Shown here in pieces: positions 1 through 7,905 of a stretch of 64,000 nucleotides of DNA. This stretch comes from Lactobacillus sp. ESL0677 (GTDB lineage: Bacteria > Bacillota > Bacilli > Lactobacillales > Lactobacillaceae): assembly GCF_029392875.1 (NCBI RefSeq), contig NZ_CP113946.1, positions 620,001-684,000 on the forward strand. The letters are read 5' to 3'. Numbering within the stretch: the stretch's first letter is position 1; the number at the start of each line of letters is the position of its first letter. Both the position numbers and the translations under genes were made by a program. A model generated the notes under the pieces. The model did not search any database, had not been told where the DNA came from, and worked only from the letters and a program-made list of their open reading frames with translations.

Positions 1-537
1 TTCACTGGCGAAACTTCACCTAAAGTTTTGAAAGAAATGGGTATGGACTACTGCATTATCGGTCACTCAGAACGTCGCGGTTACTTCCATGAAACTGACG
101 AAGACATTAACAAGAAGGCTAAGGCTTTGTTTGCTAATGGTATTACCCCAATCATTTGCTGTGGTGAATCACTTCAAAGACGTGAAGCCAATCAACAAGA
201 AGAATGGGTTGTTGGTCAAATCGAAGCTGCCTTAAAGGACTTATCTGCTGAACAAGTTGCTAGCTTAGTAATTGCTTATGAACCAATCTGGGCAATTGGA
301 ACTGGTAAGACTGCTAGTTCAGACCAAGCCGAAGAAATGTGCAAGACGATTCGCGATACAGTTAAGAACTTATATAATGAAGAAACTGCCGCCAATGTTC
401 GCATCCAATATGGTGGTTCTGTTAACCCTGGTAACGTTAAGGAATTAATGGCTAAGCCTGATATTGATGGTGGTTTAGTTGGCGGTGCCAGCCTTAAGCC
501 AGACTCATTCTTGGCTTTGGTTAATTACCAAGACTAA
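1..537 (+). CDS. tpiA: Triosephosphate isomerase, 3' part (5' end outside window)
   Basis: Cytosolic glycolytic enzyme interconverting dihydroxyacetone phosphate and glyceraldehyde 3-phosphate. The frame is open from base 1, so the start lies upstream of the window; about 178 C-terminal residues are present, out of roughly 250 in the family. Visible motifs are the catalytic His region (IIGHSERR), the catalytic Glu with the mobile loop 6 ([13 protein letters not shown]), and the phosphate-binding [10 protein letters not shown] and GGLVGGASL stretches. Nothing is missing from the visible part. A strong terminator follows 20 nt after the stop, so tpiA ends its transcript. In relatives it follows gap and pgk, which would lie to the left of the window. 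That placement is inference. Confidence 0.97.
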   Translation, partial: FTGETSPKVLKEMGMDYCIIGHSERRGYFHETDEDINKKAKALFANGITPIICCGESLQRREANQQEEWVVGQIEAALKDLSAEQVASLVIAYEPIWAIGTGKTASSDQAEEMCKTIRDTVKNLYNEETAANVRIQYGGSVNPGNVKELMAKPDIDGGLVGGASLKPDSFLALVNYQD

Positions 538-555
538 TTATTGATTATAATATTT

Positions 556-593
556 AAAAACCCAGCTTCTGCATGTGCAGAGCTGGGTTTTTG
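556..593 (+). terminator. Rho-independent terminator of tpiA
   Basis: A-run, GC-rich inverted repeat (AACCCAGCT ... AGCTGGGTT) and T-run directly downstream of the tpiA stop. Confidence 0.9.
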
Positions 594-693
594 GCTGTAG
601 TTAAATTTATTCGGGCAAGTCAATACAACTAAAAAATATGTTAATATGATTAGTAAAATGGTAGTAAATTAAATTAGTTGGGAGTTTGCAATA

Positions 694-1005
694 ATGGAAA
701 AAGGCAAGACCACAATTAGAGAACAATTATTGACAGAGCGCGCTTATAAGATTGGTTGGTTGATTGCGCTAGGTGAACTAGTAATAATTTTAGTTTTAGC
801 AATTTTCAAAAAGCTCGACTTAGGTGCTGGCGTTTTAGTATTGCTCTTATCGAGCTTAATGGACTTGTTTACTACCTTTTTCCAAAAGCGCCACATTACT
901 TTTATTATTAGTTTACTATTAGGTGTACTGTTAGCCATAGTCATTTGTATCATTCTGTTTGTTGGGATAATTTGGCTTTCGGGTAATATGATTTTTACAG
1001 AATAA
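694..1005 (+). CDS. Small multi-span membrane protein, unknown function
   Basis: Protein of 103 aa that I do not recognise. A GGGAG ribosome site lies about 10 nt before the ATG. After a charged N-terminus (EKGKTTIREQLLTERAYK) there are three hydrophobic segments, roughly residues 20-38, 45-62 and 70-97. They are separated by short basic loops (FKK, QKRH), as in a small integral membrane protein. It stands alone between the tpiA terminator and its own terminator and converges on the Rgg regulator. No catalytic motif is visible, so the call rests on membrane topology only. A role in the neighbouring bacteriocin island is possible but not shown. Confidence 0.6.
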   Translation: MEKGKTTIREQLLTERAYKIGWLIALGELVIILVLAIFKKLDLGAGVLVLLLSSLMDLFTTFFQKRHITFIISLLLGVLLAIVICIILFVGIIWLSGNMIFTE

Positions 1006-1013
1006 TAAAATGT

Positions 1014-1053
1014 AAAAAAGGCAGCTGCTGTTGAGACAGTAGCTGCCTTTTTT
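1014..1053. terminator. Bidirectional terminator between convergent genes
   Basis: A-run, AGGCAGCTGCTG/AGTAGCTGCCT stem and T-run, placed between the small membrane protein (+) and the Rgg gene (-). It can serve both strands. Confidence 0.85.
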
Positions 1054-1065
1054 AGTTTAGAAAAT

Positions 1066-1899
1066 TTAACTGTGTGATTTTTTTCTGCTTTCAATCTCTT
1101 GTTTTAGAGGTTGAGCAATGCTAGTAGCACCAATTTTTTCAAGTAAGTCAGCGTAATATACTGCCTGTTTATAATCTTGGTCGCAAAGTGCAATTTCAGA
1201 GTGACAGAGGAGTAATTTGTCATATTGACTAATATTTTGTGCTAATTGCGCTGCCTGAGTTAAAGTTTCTTTTGCTTTTTGATAATTATGTTCATCAAGT
1301 TGTAAATTACTTAAATTGATTAGAGCATTTAATTTAAGAGTTTTAAGAAAAGGATAGTAATTATCAATGGTGGATAAAATTTTACTAATAATTTGCTTGT
1401 TGGTTTTGTAGTCAAAAGCATAGGCAATCATGCTTAATAAGCAAATATCGGTAATTGTTAGAATTTTAATCTTACTTAAATAGTCATTCCAGATAGGTTG
1501 TACTAGCTTTTTAGCTTTAGCTAAACCATTAGGTTCATTAAACAAAAGATATGCTCGTAAAATTTTCGTAATTCGCTTAAGATCGCCATCATTAGTGGTA
1601 GTACATTCATTAATGAGCTCGTTGATTTTGTCGGTTTCTGTACTAAATTTTAAATTAAATAGTTCATACAAAATTCTATTCTTTTTAGTGGGTGAATAAC
1701 CATGCTGAACATATTCAAATTCATTTAAGCCTAAGCCGAGACGAGCAATCATTTCATTGGCATTTTCCCTTGAAGGAAATACTTTGTCAGCTTCTATTTT
1801 GGACAATGTACTGCGGTCAAACAGATCAGCTGATAGTGCTTCTTGACTAATTGAGCGTGATTTACGTAATTGTCTTATAGTTTCACCGAATGTAGTCAT
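1066..1899 (-). CDS. Rgg/GadR/MutR-family transcriptional regulator
   Basis: Protein of 277 aa with an N-terminal XRE helix-turn-helix (about residues 6-62: FGETIRQLRKSRSISQEALS, then STLSKIEADKVFPS) and a long all-helical C-terminal part. This is the layout of Rgg-type regulators, whose C-terminal repeat domain binds short imported peptides. The start has a good AGAAAGGA site 12 nt upstream. The gene faces a 14-codon hydrophobic-peptide gene and a bacteriocin-like gene, the usual genetic arrangement of Rgg with its peptide pheromone. Function as activator of the divergent operon is inferred from that arrangement. A 7-bp inverted repeat overlies its promoter region, so autoregulation is plausible. 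Confidence 0.85.
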   Translation of the reverse strand: MTTFGETIRQLRKSRSISQEALSADLFDRSTLSKIEADKVFPSRENANEMIARLGLGLNEFEYVQHGYSPTKKNRILYELFNLKFSTETDKINELINECTTTNDGDLKRITKILRAYLLFNEPNGLAKAKKLVQPIWNDYLSKIKILTITDICLLSMIAYAFDYKTNKQIISKILSTIDNYYPFLKTLKLNALINLSNLQLDEHNYQKAKETLTQAAQLAQNISQYDKLLLCHSEIALCDQDYKQAVYYADLLEKIGATSIAQPLKQEIESRKKSHS

Positions 1900-1923
1900 G
1901 TGATAAATTATCCTTTCTATTAT

Positions 1924-1944
1924 TAGTATACAATAATTATACTA
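1924..1944. promoter_or_regulatory. Inverted repeat in rgg promoter region
   Basis: TAGTATA-N7-TATACTA, a perfect 7-bp inverted repeat 25-45 nt upstream of the rgg start codon and overlapping TATAAT/TATACT-like -10 sequences on the minus strand. Candidate operator for autoregulation (inference). Confidence 0.45.
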
Positions 1945-1966
1945 AATAATTTCAAGAATTAAAGAG

Positions 1967-1983
1967 TGTGCAAGATTTGCACA
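1967..1983. promoter_or_regulatory. Inverted repeat, candidate Rgg operator
   Basis: TGTGCAA-GAT-TTGCACA, a perfect 7-bp inverted repeat in the divergent rgg/short-peptide intergenic region, about 100 nt upstream of the short-peptide ORF. Dyads of this kind are typical regulator sites; assignment to the adjacent Rgg is inference. Confidence 0.5.
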
Positions 1984-2018
1984 GCTTTCTAAAAATAATT
2001 GGTATATGATGAACATAT

Positions 2019-2050
2019 GACATAGATAAAAGCGCTTTAAAGATTATGTC
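2019..2050. promoter_or_regulatory. Long imperfect palindrome before short-peptide gene
   Basis: GACATA ... TATGTC arms enclose a central AAAGCGCTTT palindrome, directly upstream of a possible -10 (TATAGT, 2051-2056). No good -35 sits at 17 nt, which fits an activator-dependent promoter. The role as Rgg box is inference. Confidence 0.4.
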
Positions 2051-2079
2051 TATAGTTTATTAATAGAAAGGACTCTATT

Positions 2080-2124
2080 ATGAGTGAACTATTGAAATTG
2101 TTTGTATGGCTTATACTCAAATAA
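2080..2124 (+). CDS. Short hydrophobic peptide, candidate Rgg pheromone (SHP-like)
   Basis: ORF of 14 codons: MSELLKLFVWLILK. The ATG is preceded by GAAAGGA with 6-8 nt spacing, a strong ribosome site for so short a frame. The peptide has a short charged N-terminus and a hydrophobic/aromatic C-terminal half (LFVWLILK), as in SHP/ComS-type precursors. It lies divergent from an Rgg gene and 34 nt upstream of a secreted bacteriocin-like gene, with no terminator or obvious promoter between. The three genes to 2988 therefore look like one operon. It is shorter than most described SHP precursors. Processing, export and binding by the Rgg are inferred, not shown. The alternative is a chance ORF in the leader. 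Confidence 0.6.
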   Translation: MSELLKLFVWLILK

Positions 2125-2158
2125 ACCAAATTTTGATTTTTGAAAGGAGAAATTTATC

Positions 2159-2701
2159 ATGAAGAAACTAAAGAGTGCAAAAGTTGTTACTGTTTTATCA
2201 GCTTGTTTAATTATGGGAAGTACAATTTTACCTGCAAGTACAACCTTTGCTGCAGAAATGGATAATCAACAATCGGTTGTTTCAAGTAGTAATACTGTTA
2301 AACAAGATGTAACTAAAACTATTTCTAACAGAGAAATGTTTAAGTCACTTGAAGCTCAAGGTGTAGATGTTAAGGGTATTCTAGGTGAAAAAGGGTATCA
2401 AGAAGCCTTAGCTCAAGATCTTATGCGTCATGGTGGAACATATATTAAAACCCATAAACATGGCTTTACTATTTATTTAAATAGTGCGATAGTAAAAATT
2501 TTGGTTTGGGGCGGTGCTACAGCAGCCAGTTCTGTTGTTGGATCATTATTGTCTTCAGTAGGTCTTGAAGGATTAGGAGCAACTGCTATTACTCAAATTG
2601 TAAAATCAGTAATAAAAGGTTCTGCAAGTAAGGCATCAAAACGAGGAGTTTATGTCAGCTTTAGTAATAGAGGTAGTTACGTTAGCTGGGGTTACCAATA
2701 A
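2159..2701 (+). CDS. Secreted bacteriocin-like protein
   Basis: Protein of 180 aa with a strong GAAAGGAG ribosome site. Residues 1-31 form a classic Sec signal peptide (basic KKLKSAK, hydrophobic core, cleavage near TTFAA-E). A polar segment follows. The C-terminal half has an Ala/Gly/Ser-rich hydrophobic stretch (about 106-150, with GGATAASSVVGSLLSS) and ends in an aromatic, Gly/Ser-rich tail (VYVSFSNRGSYVSWGYQ). Membrane-active secreted bacteriocins have this general make-up, but I cannot place it in a named class. Context supports the idea: Rgg regulator, candidate pheromone, a two-span immunity-sized protein downstream, and relics of an ABC permease/ATPase pair of the kind that accompanies lactococcin-972-type loci. 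Confidence 0.55.
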   Translation: MKKLKSAKVVTVLSACLIMGSTILPASTTFAAEMDNQQSVVSSSNTVKQDVTKTISNREMFKSLEAQGVDVKGILGEKGYQEALAQDLMRHGGTYIKTHKHGFTIYLNSAIVKILVWGGATAASSVVGSLLSSVGLEGLGATAITQIVKSVIKGSASKASKRGVYVSFSNRGSYVSWGYQ

Positions 2702-2742
2702 ATAGATTATTTGTGAATAACAGATAGAATGGAATGATTCAA

Positions 2743-2988
2743 ATGAATACTATTAGAAATTATATTGCAAAAAATAGGCTAAAATATCTTGAAAAGTCCA
2801 AAAAACAGAAAAGATGGAATTTTATTTTTACTTTTATCTATTTTGGAATAATCACAGCAATTTGTCAGGCTTGGGGTAGTCACATAACCGGATTATTGGA
2901 AAGTGCTTTGTTTGCTGTAATGGGTGGTATTGGCTATGTCTTGCTTTTAAAAATTGCTGATCATTTGTATCTTAAGTTTATTCAATAA
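2743..2988 (+). CDS. Small two-span membrane protein, candidate immunity protein
   Basis: Protein of 81 aa from ATG 2743 (84 aa from the ATG at 2734; the GGA at 2730-2732 is better spaced for 2743). The N-terminal 25 residues are highly basic (NRLKYLEKSKKQKRW). Two hydrophobic segments follow (FIFTFIYFGIITAICQAW and ALFAVMGGIGYVLLLKIA), then a short polar end. It follows the bacteriocin-like gene by about 40 nt and precedes a strong terminator, so it is the last gene of that operon. Size, charge and topology resemble bacteriocin immunity proteins. No homology motif identifies it, so the role is inferred from position. Confidence 0.5.
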   Translation: MNTIRNYIAKNRLKYLEKSKKQKRWNFIFTFIYFGIITAICQAWGSHITGLLESALFAVMGGIGYVLLLKIADHLYLKFIQ

Positions 2989-3012
2989 ATATTTATTCAT
3001 AATTTTTAACAT

Positions 3013-3049
3013 AGTAGATAGAAGTATAGATTGCTTCTATCTACTTTTT
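3013..3049 (+). terminator. Terminator of bacteriocin-like operon
   Basis: Perfect 12-bp stem (AGTAGATAGAAG / CTTCTATCTACT) with 9-nt loop and T-run, 25 nt after the immunity-like gene. Confidence 0.9.
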
Positions 3050-3090
3050 GATATTATTAGTATTTATTAAAAACCGTAAATTGCAATTTT

Positions 3091-4250
3091 AAGTTGAACA
3101 CCTACATTAATTAATTTGATAGATGTAATCCAGTCTGCGTTCAAATAATTCATCTGGTGTGTGGTAAGCTAAGATCTTTCTGGGCAGGTTATTACACCAT
3201 TCCTCAATGGCATAGATTTGTTCTAGAGTATAGTCTTTGATGTACTTACCTTTAGGAATGAAGCGCCTAATCATCCGATTATGCCGCTCAACTCCACCTT
3301 TATCACATGAAGTATAAGGGTGGGCATAGTAAACTAATGTCTTTGATACTTGTTCTAATTGGGATAAATCCGCAAATTCAGAACCATTATCAGTCGTAAT
3401 GGTTTTAAAGACATCGTTCCAATGTTCACTGTACTGCTTACGTAGATCATTAAAGGCAGTCATAACGCTGGCGGCAGTTTTATCTTTAATGGGAATAATC
3501 ATAAGCTTACGGGTCATGCGTTCATACAAAGTCAATAATACTTGATCATCTTTAGTCTTGTGCCCTAAGACTAAATCACATTCCCAATGACCAAATTCCC
3601 AACGCTTTAAGATGTCACGTGGTCGTTCATCAATACTGCGCCCCAGTTTACGTTTATTGACGCGAACCCGCTTAGACTTAGGATTACGCGTTAATAATTC
3701 TGGCAAATCACTGGGCTTAATTTTAATTAATCCCAGTTCAACGTAACAGTAAAGAGTTTTAGTGCAAACTATTTCATCACGGGTAAATTTACCGGTAGCC
3801 AAGGCTTTACCGACACAGGCATCAAGTGACCAGTCATCGTTAAAAAGTGCTGTTCAACATAAGCAATAAAACGGCTTTTAGCTATGAAATCACATTTACG
3901 GCCACAATTACGGCGCTGAGCTTGATATCTTTCCTGAGCAGTTGGGGCATCATAACGAAAATGCTTTCCACGATAAAGTGACTTTTGTCCACGTTCAAGC
4001 TCATTTTTAATTGTAGTTGGCGAGCAACTAATGGTTCGAGCTATCTGACGTAAGGATTGTCCCTGGCTGTGTAAAACTTGGATGGTAACACGGTTTTCAA
4101 AAGAGAGATGTTTGCCTTTAAGATGGGTAGATATGGTAGAATGTAAAAAGTTCATTGGTAACTTCTTTCTAGAAAGTTTTGTGGTAATTACATTCTATCA
4201 AAGAAGTCCAATGGACTTTTTATTTTTTAATGAACTAAAGTGTTCAACTT
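3091..4250 (-). mobile_element. IS30-family insertion sequence
   Basis: Element of about 1160 bp bounded by inverted ends AAGTTGAACAC (3091-3101) and GTGTTCAACTT (4240-4250), carrying one IS30-type transposase on the minus strand. No convincing target duplication is visible at the immediate edges. It separates the bacteriocin-like operon from the ABC transporter remains. Confidence 0.85.
3107..4155 (-). pseudogene. IS30-family transposase, frameshifted
   Basis: The N-terminal frame (4155 down to about 3843) carries the IS30 helix-turn-helix region (HLSFENRVTIQ ... LRQIARTISCSPTTIKNELERG). The C-terminal frame (about 3840 to 3107) carries the DDE catalytic region: GHWECDLVLG (first Asp), ITTDNGSEF (second Asp) and GGVERHNRMIRRF (Glu). 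The two frames join if one T is restored in the run of five at 3842-3846 (minus strand CAC TTT TT_ AAC GAT GAC TGG). All family motifs are otherwise intact and the total would be about 350 aa, so this looks like a recent single-base deletion in a homopolymer, or a sequencing error. Confidence 0.85.
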
Positions 4251-4366
4251 CATTCTACAATCTACCATTTATTAAAAACGCTTTATATTTTATTAGTATT
4301 ATGGTATATATTAGGTTAATTAGCTGATTTTTATAATATTTATATCTTTAATATGTGGAGAACTAC

Positions 4367-4693
4367 ATGCTGAGAAAAATCAAAATCTTTCTTTGTGCAA
4401 TAATTACAGTGACGATCGCTGCAATGTTATCAGAAACGCTGCAGTCGTATGATAATGAGTCCTTGCCGAATAATCCGACAATTATTGAGGTTGGTGTTAA
4501 GCCTGTAAATAAACACTATGAGCTTAACAATACAAATAAAAATGGTACTAAGGCTGTCTTTTTCGACAAATTAACCAAATTCGCCAAATCTAAAAATATT
4601 TCACTTAAGAAGTTACGTGTTAATAGTTTTAACAATCAAAAAAGTAAGGTAATCTATAATTTTAATAAGAAGCAGAATGATTTTTGCGGATGA
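4367..4693 (+). pseudogene. N-terminal fragment of bacteriocin-associated ABC permease-like protein
   Basis: ATG 4367 has GGAGA 7 nt upstream. The product begins with a membrane segment (KIKIFLCAIITVTIAAMLSETLQ) and a polar extracellular stretch (about residues 27-100), then runs out at NFNKKQNDFCG. This resembles the N-terminus of large bacteriocin-associated membrane proteins (DUF1430 type), but the rest of the permease is absent. The frame ends inside an ABC ATPase fragment in another frame. This indicates a deletion that removed most of the permease and the first half of the ATPase, with the junction near 4670-4677. The permease assignment is tentative. Confidence 0.5.
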
Positions 4694-4883
4694 GCCTACT
4701 GGGTCCCTTGATGCGGAAAATGGTAAGGTGGTTTTGCATTCTTTACTCAATGATTTCGGCAGGGATGCAACTGTCATTATTGCAACTCATGCCCAAGAAG
4801 TCTGGCAGCAATGTGACGATGTGATTACAATTGAAAATAAGCAAATTCGGTTAAGAGAAAATAATAACGTATCTTCCTGTTAA
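4677..4883 (+). pseudogene. C-terminal fragment of ABC transporter ATPase
   Basis: The fragment starts at the Walker B/D-loop (MIFADEPTGSLDAENG), continues through the H-loop (VIIATHAQEVWQQCDD) and ends 68 codons on. Walker A and the signature motif are missing. The ADEPTGSLD wording is typical of MacB/LolD-type ATPases that pair with FtsX-like or bacteriocin-associated permeases. Upstream in the same frame there is a short readable stretch (RSR) consistent with the normal lead-in, then the permease fragment takes over. It is non-functional as an ATPase and is the 3' partner in the deletion described for 4367-4693. Confidence 0.8.
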
Positions 4884-4986
4884 AAATTCCGCAAGATATT
4901 GACAATATAATATGAACATGTTATTTTAAATATGCTTAATACTGTATTATTAATATAGAACACTTGAATTGATGACGGAGATCAAA

Positions 4987-5325
4987 ATGAAGCATATTGA
5001 AAATTTTTTCTTAAATAGTGTGGTTGTAATGGTAGCGCTAGTTGCACTTTTGTCGATGATTCATATCCCGCTTGTCGATGAGGTTAAGGATTACTTTAAT
5101 CCGTTTATTACAATGCAAACCGACTATGCCAAGGTACCTAAAGGCACGCAGGATTATTATAATATTCAAGCTGTTGATAAACACGGTAATAAGCTGCCTT
5201 ACAAGCTTGAGGAATTTGGCGGCTATGATCCTAATCAGCAATATGTTGTTATTAAGCATAAGGGGCAATTTGTAAAACATATTGATTACATTACAAAGAT
5301 TAAAATGCCAACTGCCAAAGATTAA
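4987..5325 (+). CDS. YxeA-like (DUF1093) small secreted/membrane-anchored protein
   Basis: Start chosen at ATG 4987, with GGAG 8 nt upstream (an earlier in-frame ATG at 4972 lacks a site). Product of 112 aa: short N-terminus, one hydrophobic segment (FFLNSVVVMVALVALLSMIHI), then an extracytoplasmic domain with a YYNIQAVDKHGNKLPYKLEE - GGYD - YVVIKHKGQFV pattern. That pattern is like YxeA-family proteins, which often sit beside peptide-exporting or peptide-sensing ABC transporters. Its position next to a deleted ABC permease/ATPase pair agrees. The biochemical role of the family is not established. An own terminator follows. Confidence 0.55.
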   Translation: MKHIENFFLNSVVVMVALVALLSMIHIPLVDEVKDYFNPFITMQTDYAKVPKGTQDYYNIQAVDKHGNKLPYKLEEFGGYDPNQQYVVIKHKGQFVKHIDYITKIKMPTAKD

Positions 5326-5331
5326 ATACAA

Positions 5332-5369
5332 AAATACCAGATAGGTTTTAAAGCTTATCTGGTATTTTT
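5332..5369. terminator. Bidirectional terminator
   Basis: AATACCAGATA ... TATCTGGTATT stem with flanking A- and T-runs between the YxeA-like gene (+) and the LysR gene (-). Confidence 0.85.
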
Positions 5370-5372
5370 ATT

Positions 5373-6224
5373 TCATTTTACCAAGCTGCTAGTCAAAATT
5401 TTGCTGATAGTGGGGTCTTTATAAATTGCGACAACATCATATTGCAGACTAGGAATATTTGGTAAGTAGCAAACATCTTGCGCATAATTAGTGGGGATTG
5501 GCAGTTCTTTAGGATAGATTGCCATGCCGTGATTGAGCACAATATTGGCTAGTGCCGCGTCGAAGCTATCGAGGTAGATAACAGGATCATAGGCAATCTT
5601 TATTTCTTTTAGGATCAGCCTAATCTTAGTTTGGACGTCATTGTTATCGGTCGCCGACCATTTTTGTAGAAACAACGGTTGACTAGTGCTGCTTTCTTGA
5701 GAATTTTTGTTGACTAAAACGCCAAAGTTGGCAGTGCCAATGCTCTTAAGATGAATATCCTTGATCTTGCTGACCGCTGTCGCAAAGCCAATTAAAATAT
5801 CGTAATCACTTGCATCTAACTTAGGAATGCTGCCGGCAAAGTTTTCCGTATCTAATTGCAGCTGAATCTTTGGTATTGCTTCTTTCAAGTTTCGTGCTAA
5901 CCGGATTGCCCAATGACCAAAGCCGCGCAAATAATGGATTCGCAGAGTGCTATATGAGTTATTGAGCTGGCTGACTTTTTCGCCAAAATTATAGTAATGC
6001 TTGAGCAAGGCGACAGAATAATGATAAAAGTTGACGCCCGCAGGAGTAACCTTAAAGTGCGACGTGGAGCGGTCAATGAGCTTAATATTAATCTCTTTTT
6101 CCAAGTTTTTGACAGCATTACTGATGGCAGTTTGCGAAACAAAATTTCTTTTGGCAGCTGGTGTAAAGCCTTGCGTTTCAACCACATCAACGAAATATTT
6201 AATCGCCATCAAATTATATTTCAT
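5373..6224 (-). CDS. LysR-family transcriptional regulator
   Basis: Start set at the ATG of 6224 because GAGGAAA lies 4-5 nt upstream; an ATG six codons earlier lacks a site. Product about 283 aa. The N-terminal LysR helix-turn-helix occupies residues 1-60 (MAIKYFVDVVETQGFTPAAKRNFVSQTAIS, NLEKEINIKLIDR), followed by a helical linker and a periplasmic-binding-like effector domain. It is divergent from glpK, with a 14-bp dyad in between, so control of glycerol use is a possibility. Many LysR proteins regulate a divergent neighbour, but the ligand and target here are unknown. Confidence 0.9.
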   Translation of the reverse strand: MKYNLMAIKYFVDVVETQGFTPAAKRNFVSQTAISNAVKNLEKEINIKLIDRSTSHFKVTPAGVNFYHYSVALLKHYYNFGEKVSQLNNSYSTLRIHYLRGFGHWAIRLARNLKEAIPKIQLQLDTENFAGSIPKLDASDYDILIGFATAVSKIKDIHLKSIGTANFGVLVNKNSQESSTSQPLFLQKWSATDNNDVQTKIRLILKEIKIAYDPVIYLDSFDAALANIVLNHGMAIYPKELPIPTNYAQDVCYLPNIPSLQYDVVAIYKDPTISKILTSSLVK

Positions 6225-6247
6225 TAGTTTTCCTCGATTCATAACTT

Positions 6248-6261
6248 TAACTAATAAGTTA
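6248..6261. promoter_or_regulatory. Dyad in LysR/glpK intergenic region
   Basis: TAACT-AATA-AGTTA inverted repeat between the divergent LysR gene and glpK; compatible with a LysR-type site (T-N11-A spacing inside). Inference only. Confidence 0.35.
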
Positions 6262-6272
6262 TTACTATTATA

Positions 6273-6286
6273 TGTTAGCGCTTCCG
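6273..6286 (+). promoter_or_regulatory. Possible catabolite-responsive element (cre) before glpK
   Basis: TGTTAGCGCTTCCG resembles the CcpA cre consensus (TGWAANCGNTNWCA) with about three mismatches, 82 nt upstream of glpK. Glycerol kinase genes in Firmicutes are commonly CcpA-controlled. Confidence 0.4.
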
Positions 6287-6325
6287 AGATAGCCGGAGTA
6301 GAATTTTAACTGTAGCGAATGATAA

Positions 6326-7885
<1,560 letters not shown>

Positions 7886-7905
7886 AAGCTAGGAGATTGA
7901 AGAAA

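Noticed and set aside
744..1094. 116-codon minus-strand frame
   Set aside because: Shadow of the small membrane protein gene; spans the bidirectional terminator and has no ribosome site.
3063..4280. TTTATTAAAAAC present on both sides of the IS30 element as a target duplication
   Set aside because: The copies lie about 20 bp away from each end rather than abutting the inverted repeats, and the sequence is low-complexity AT; probably chance.
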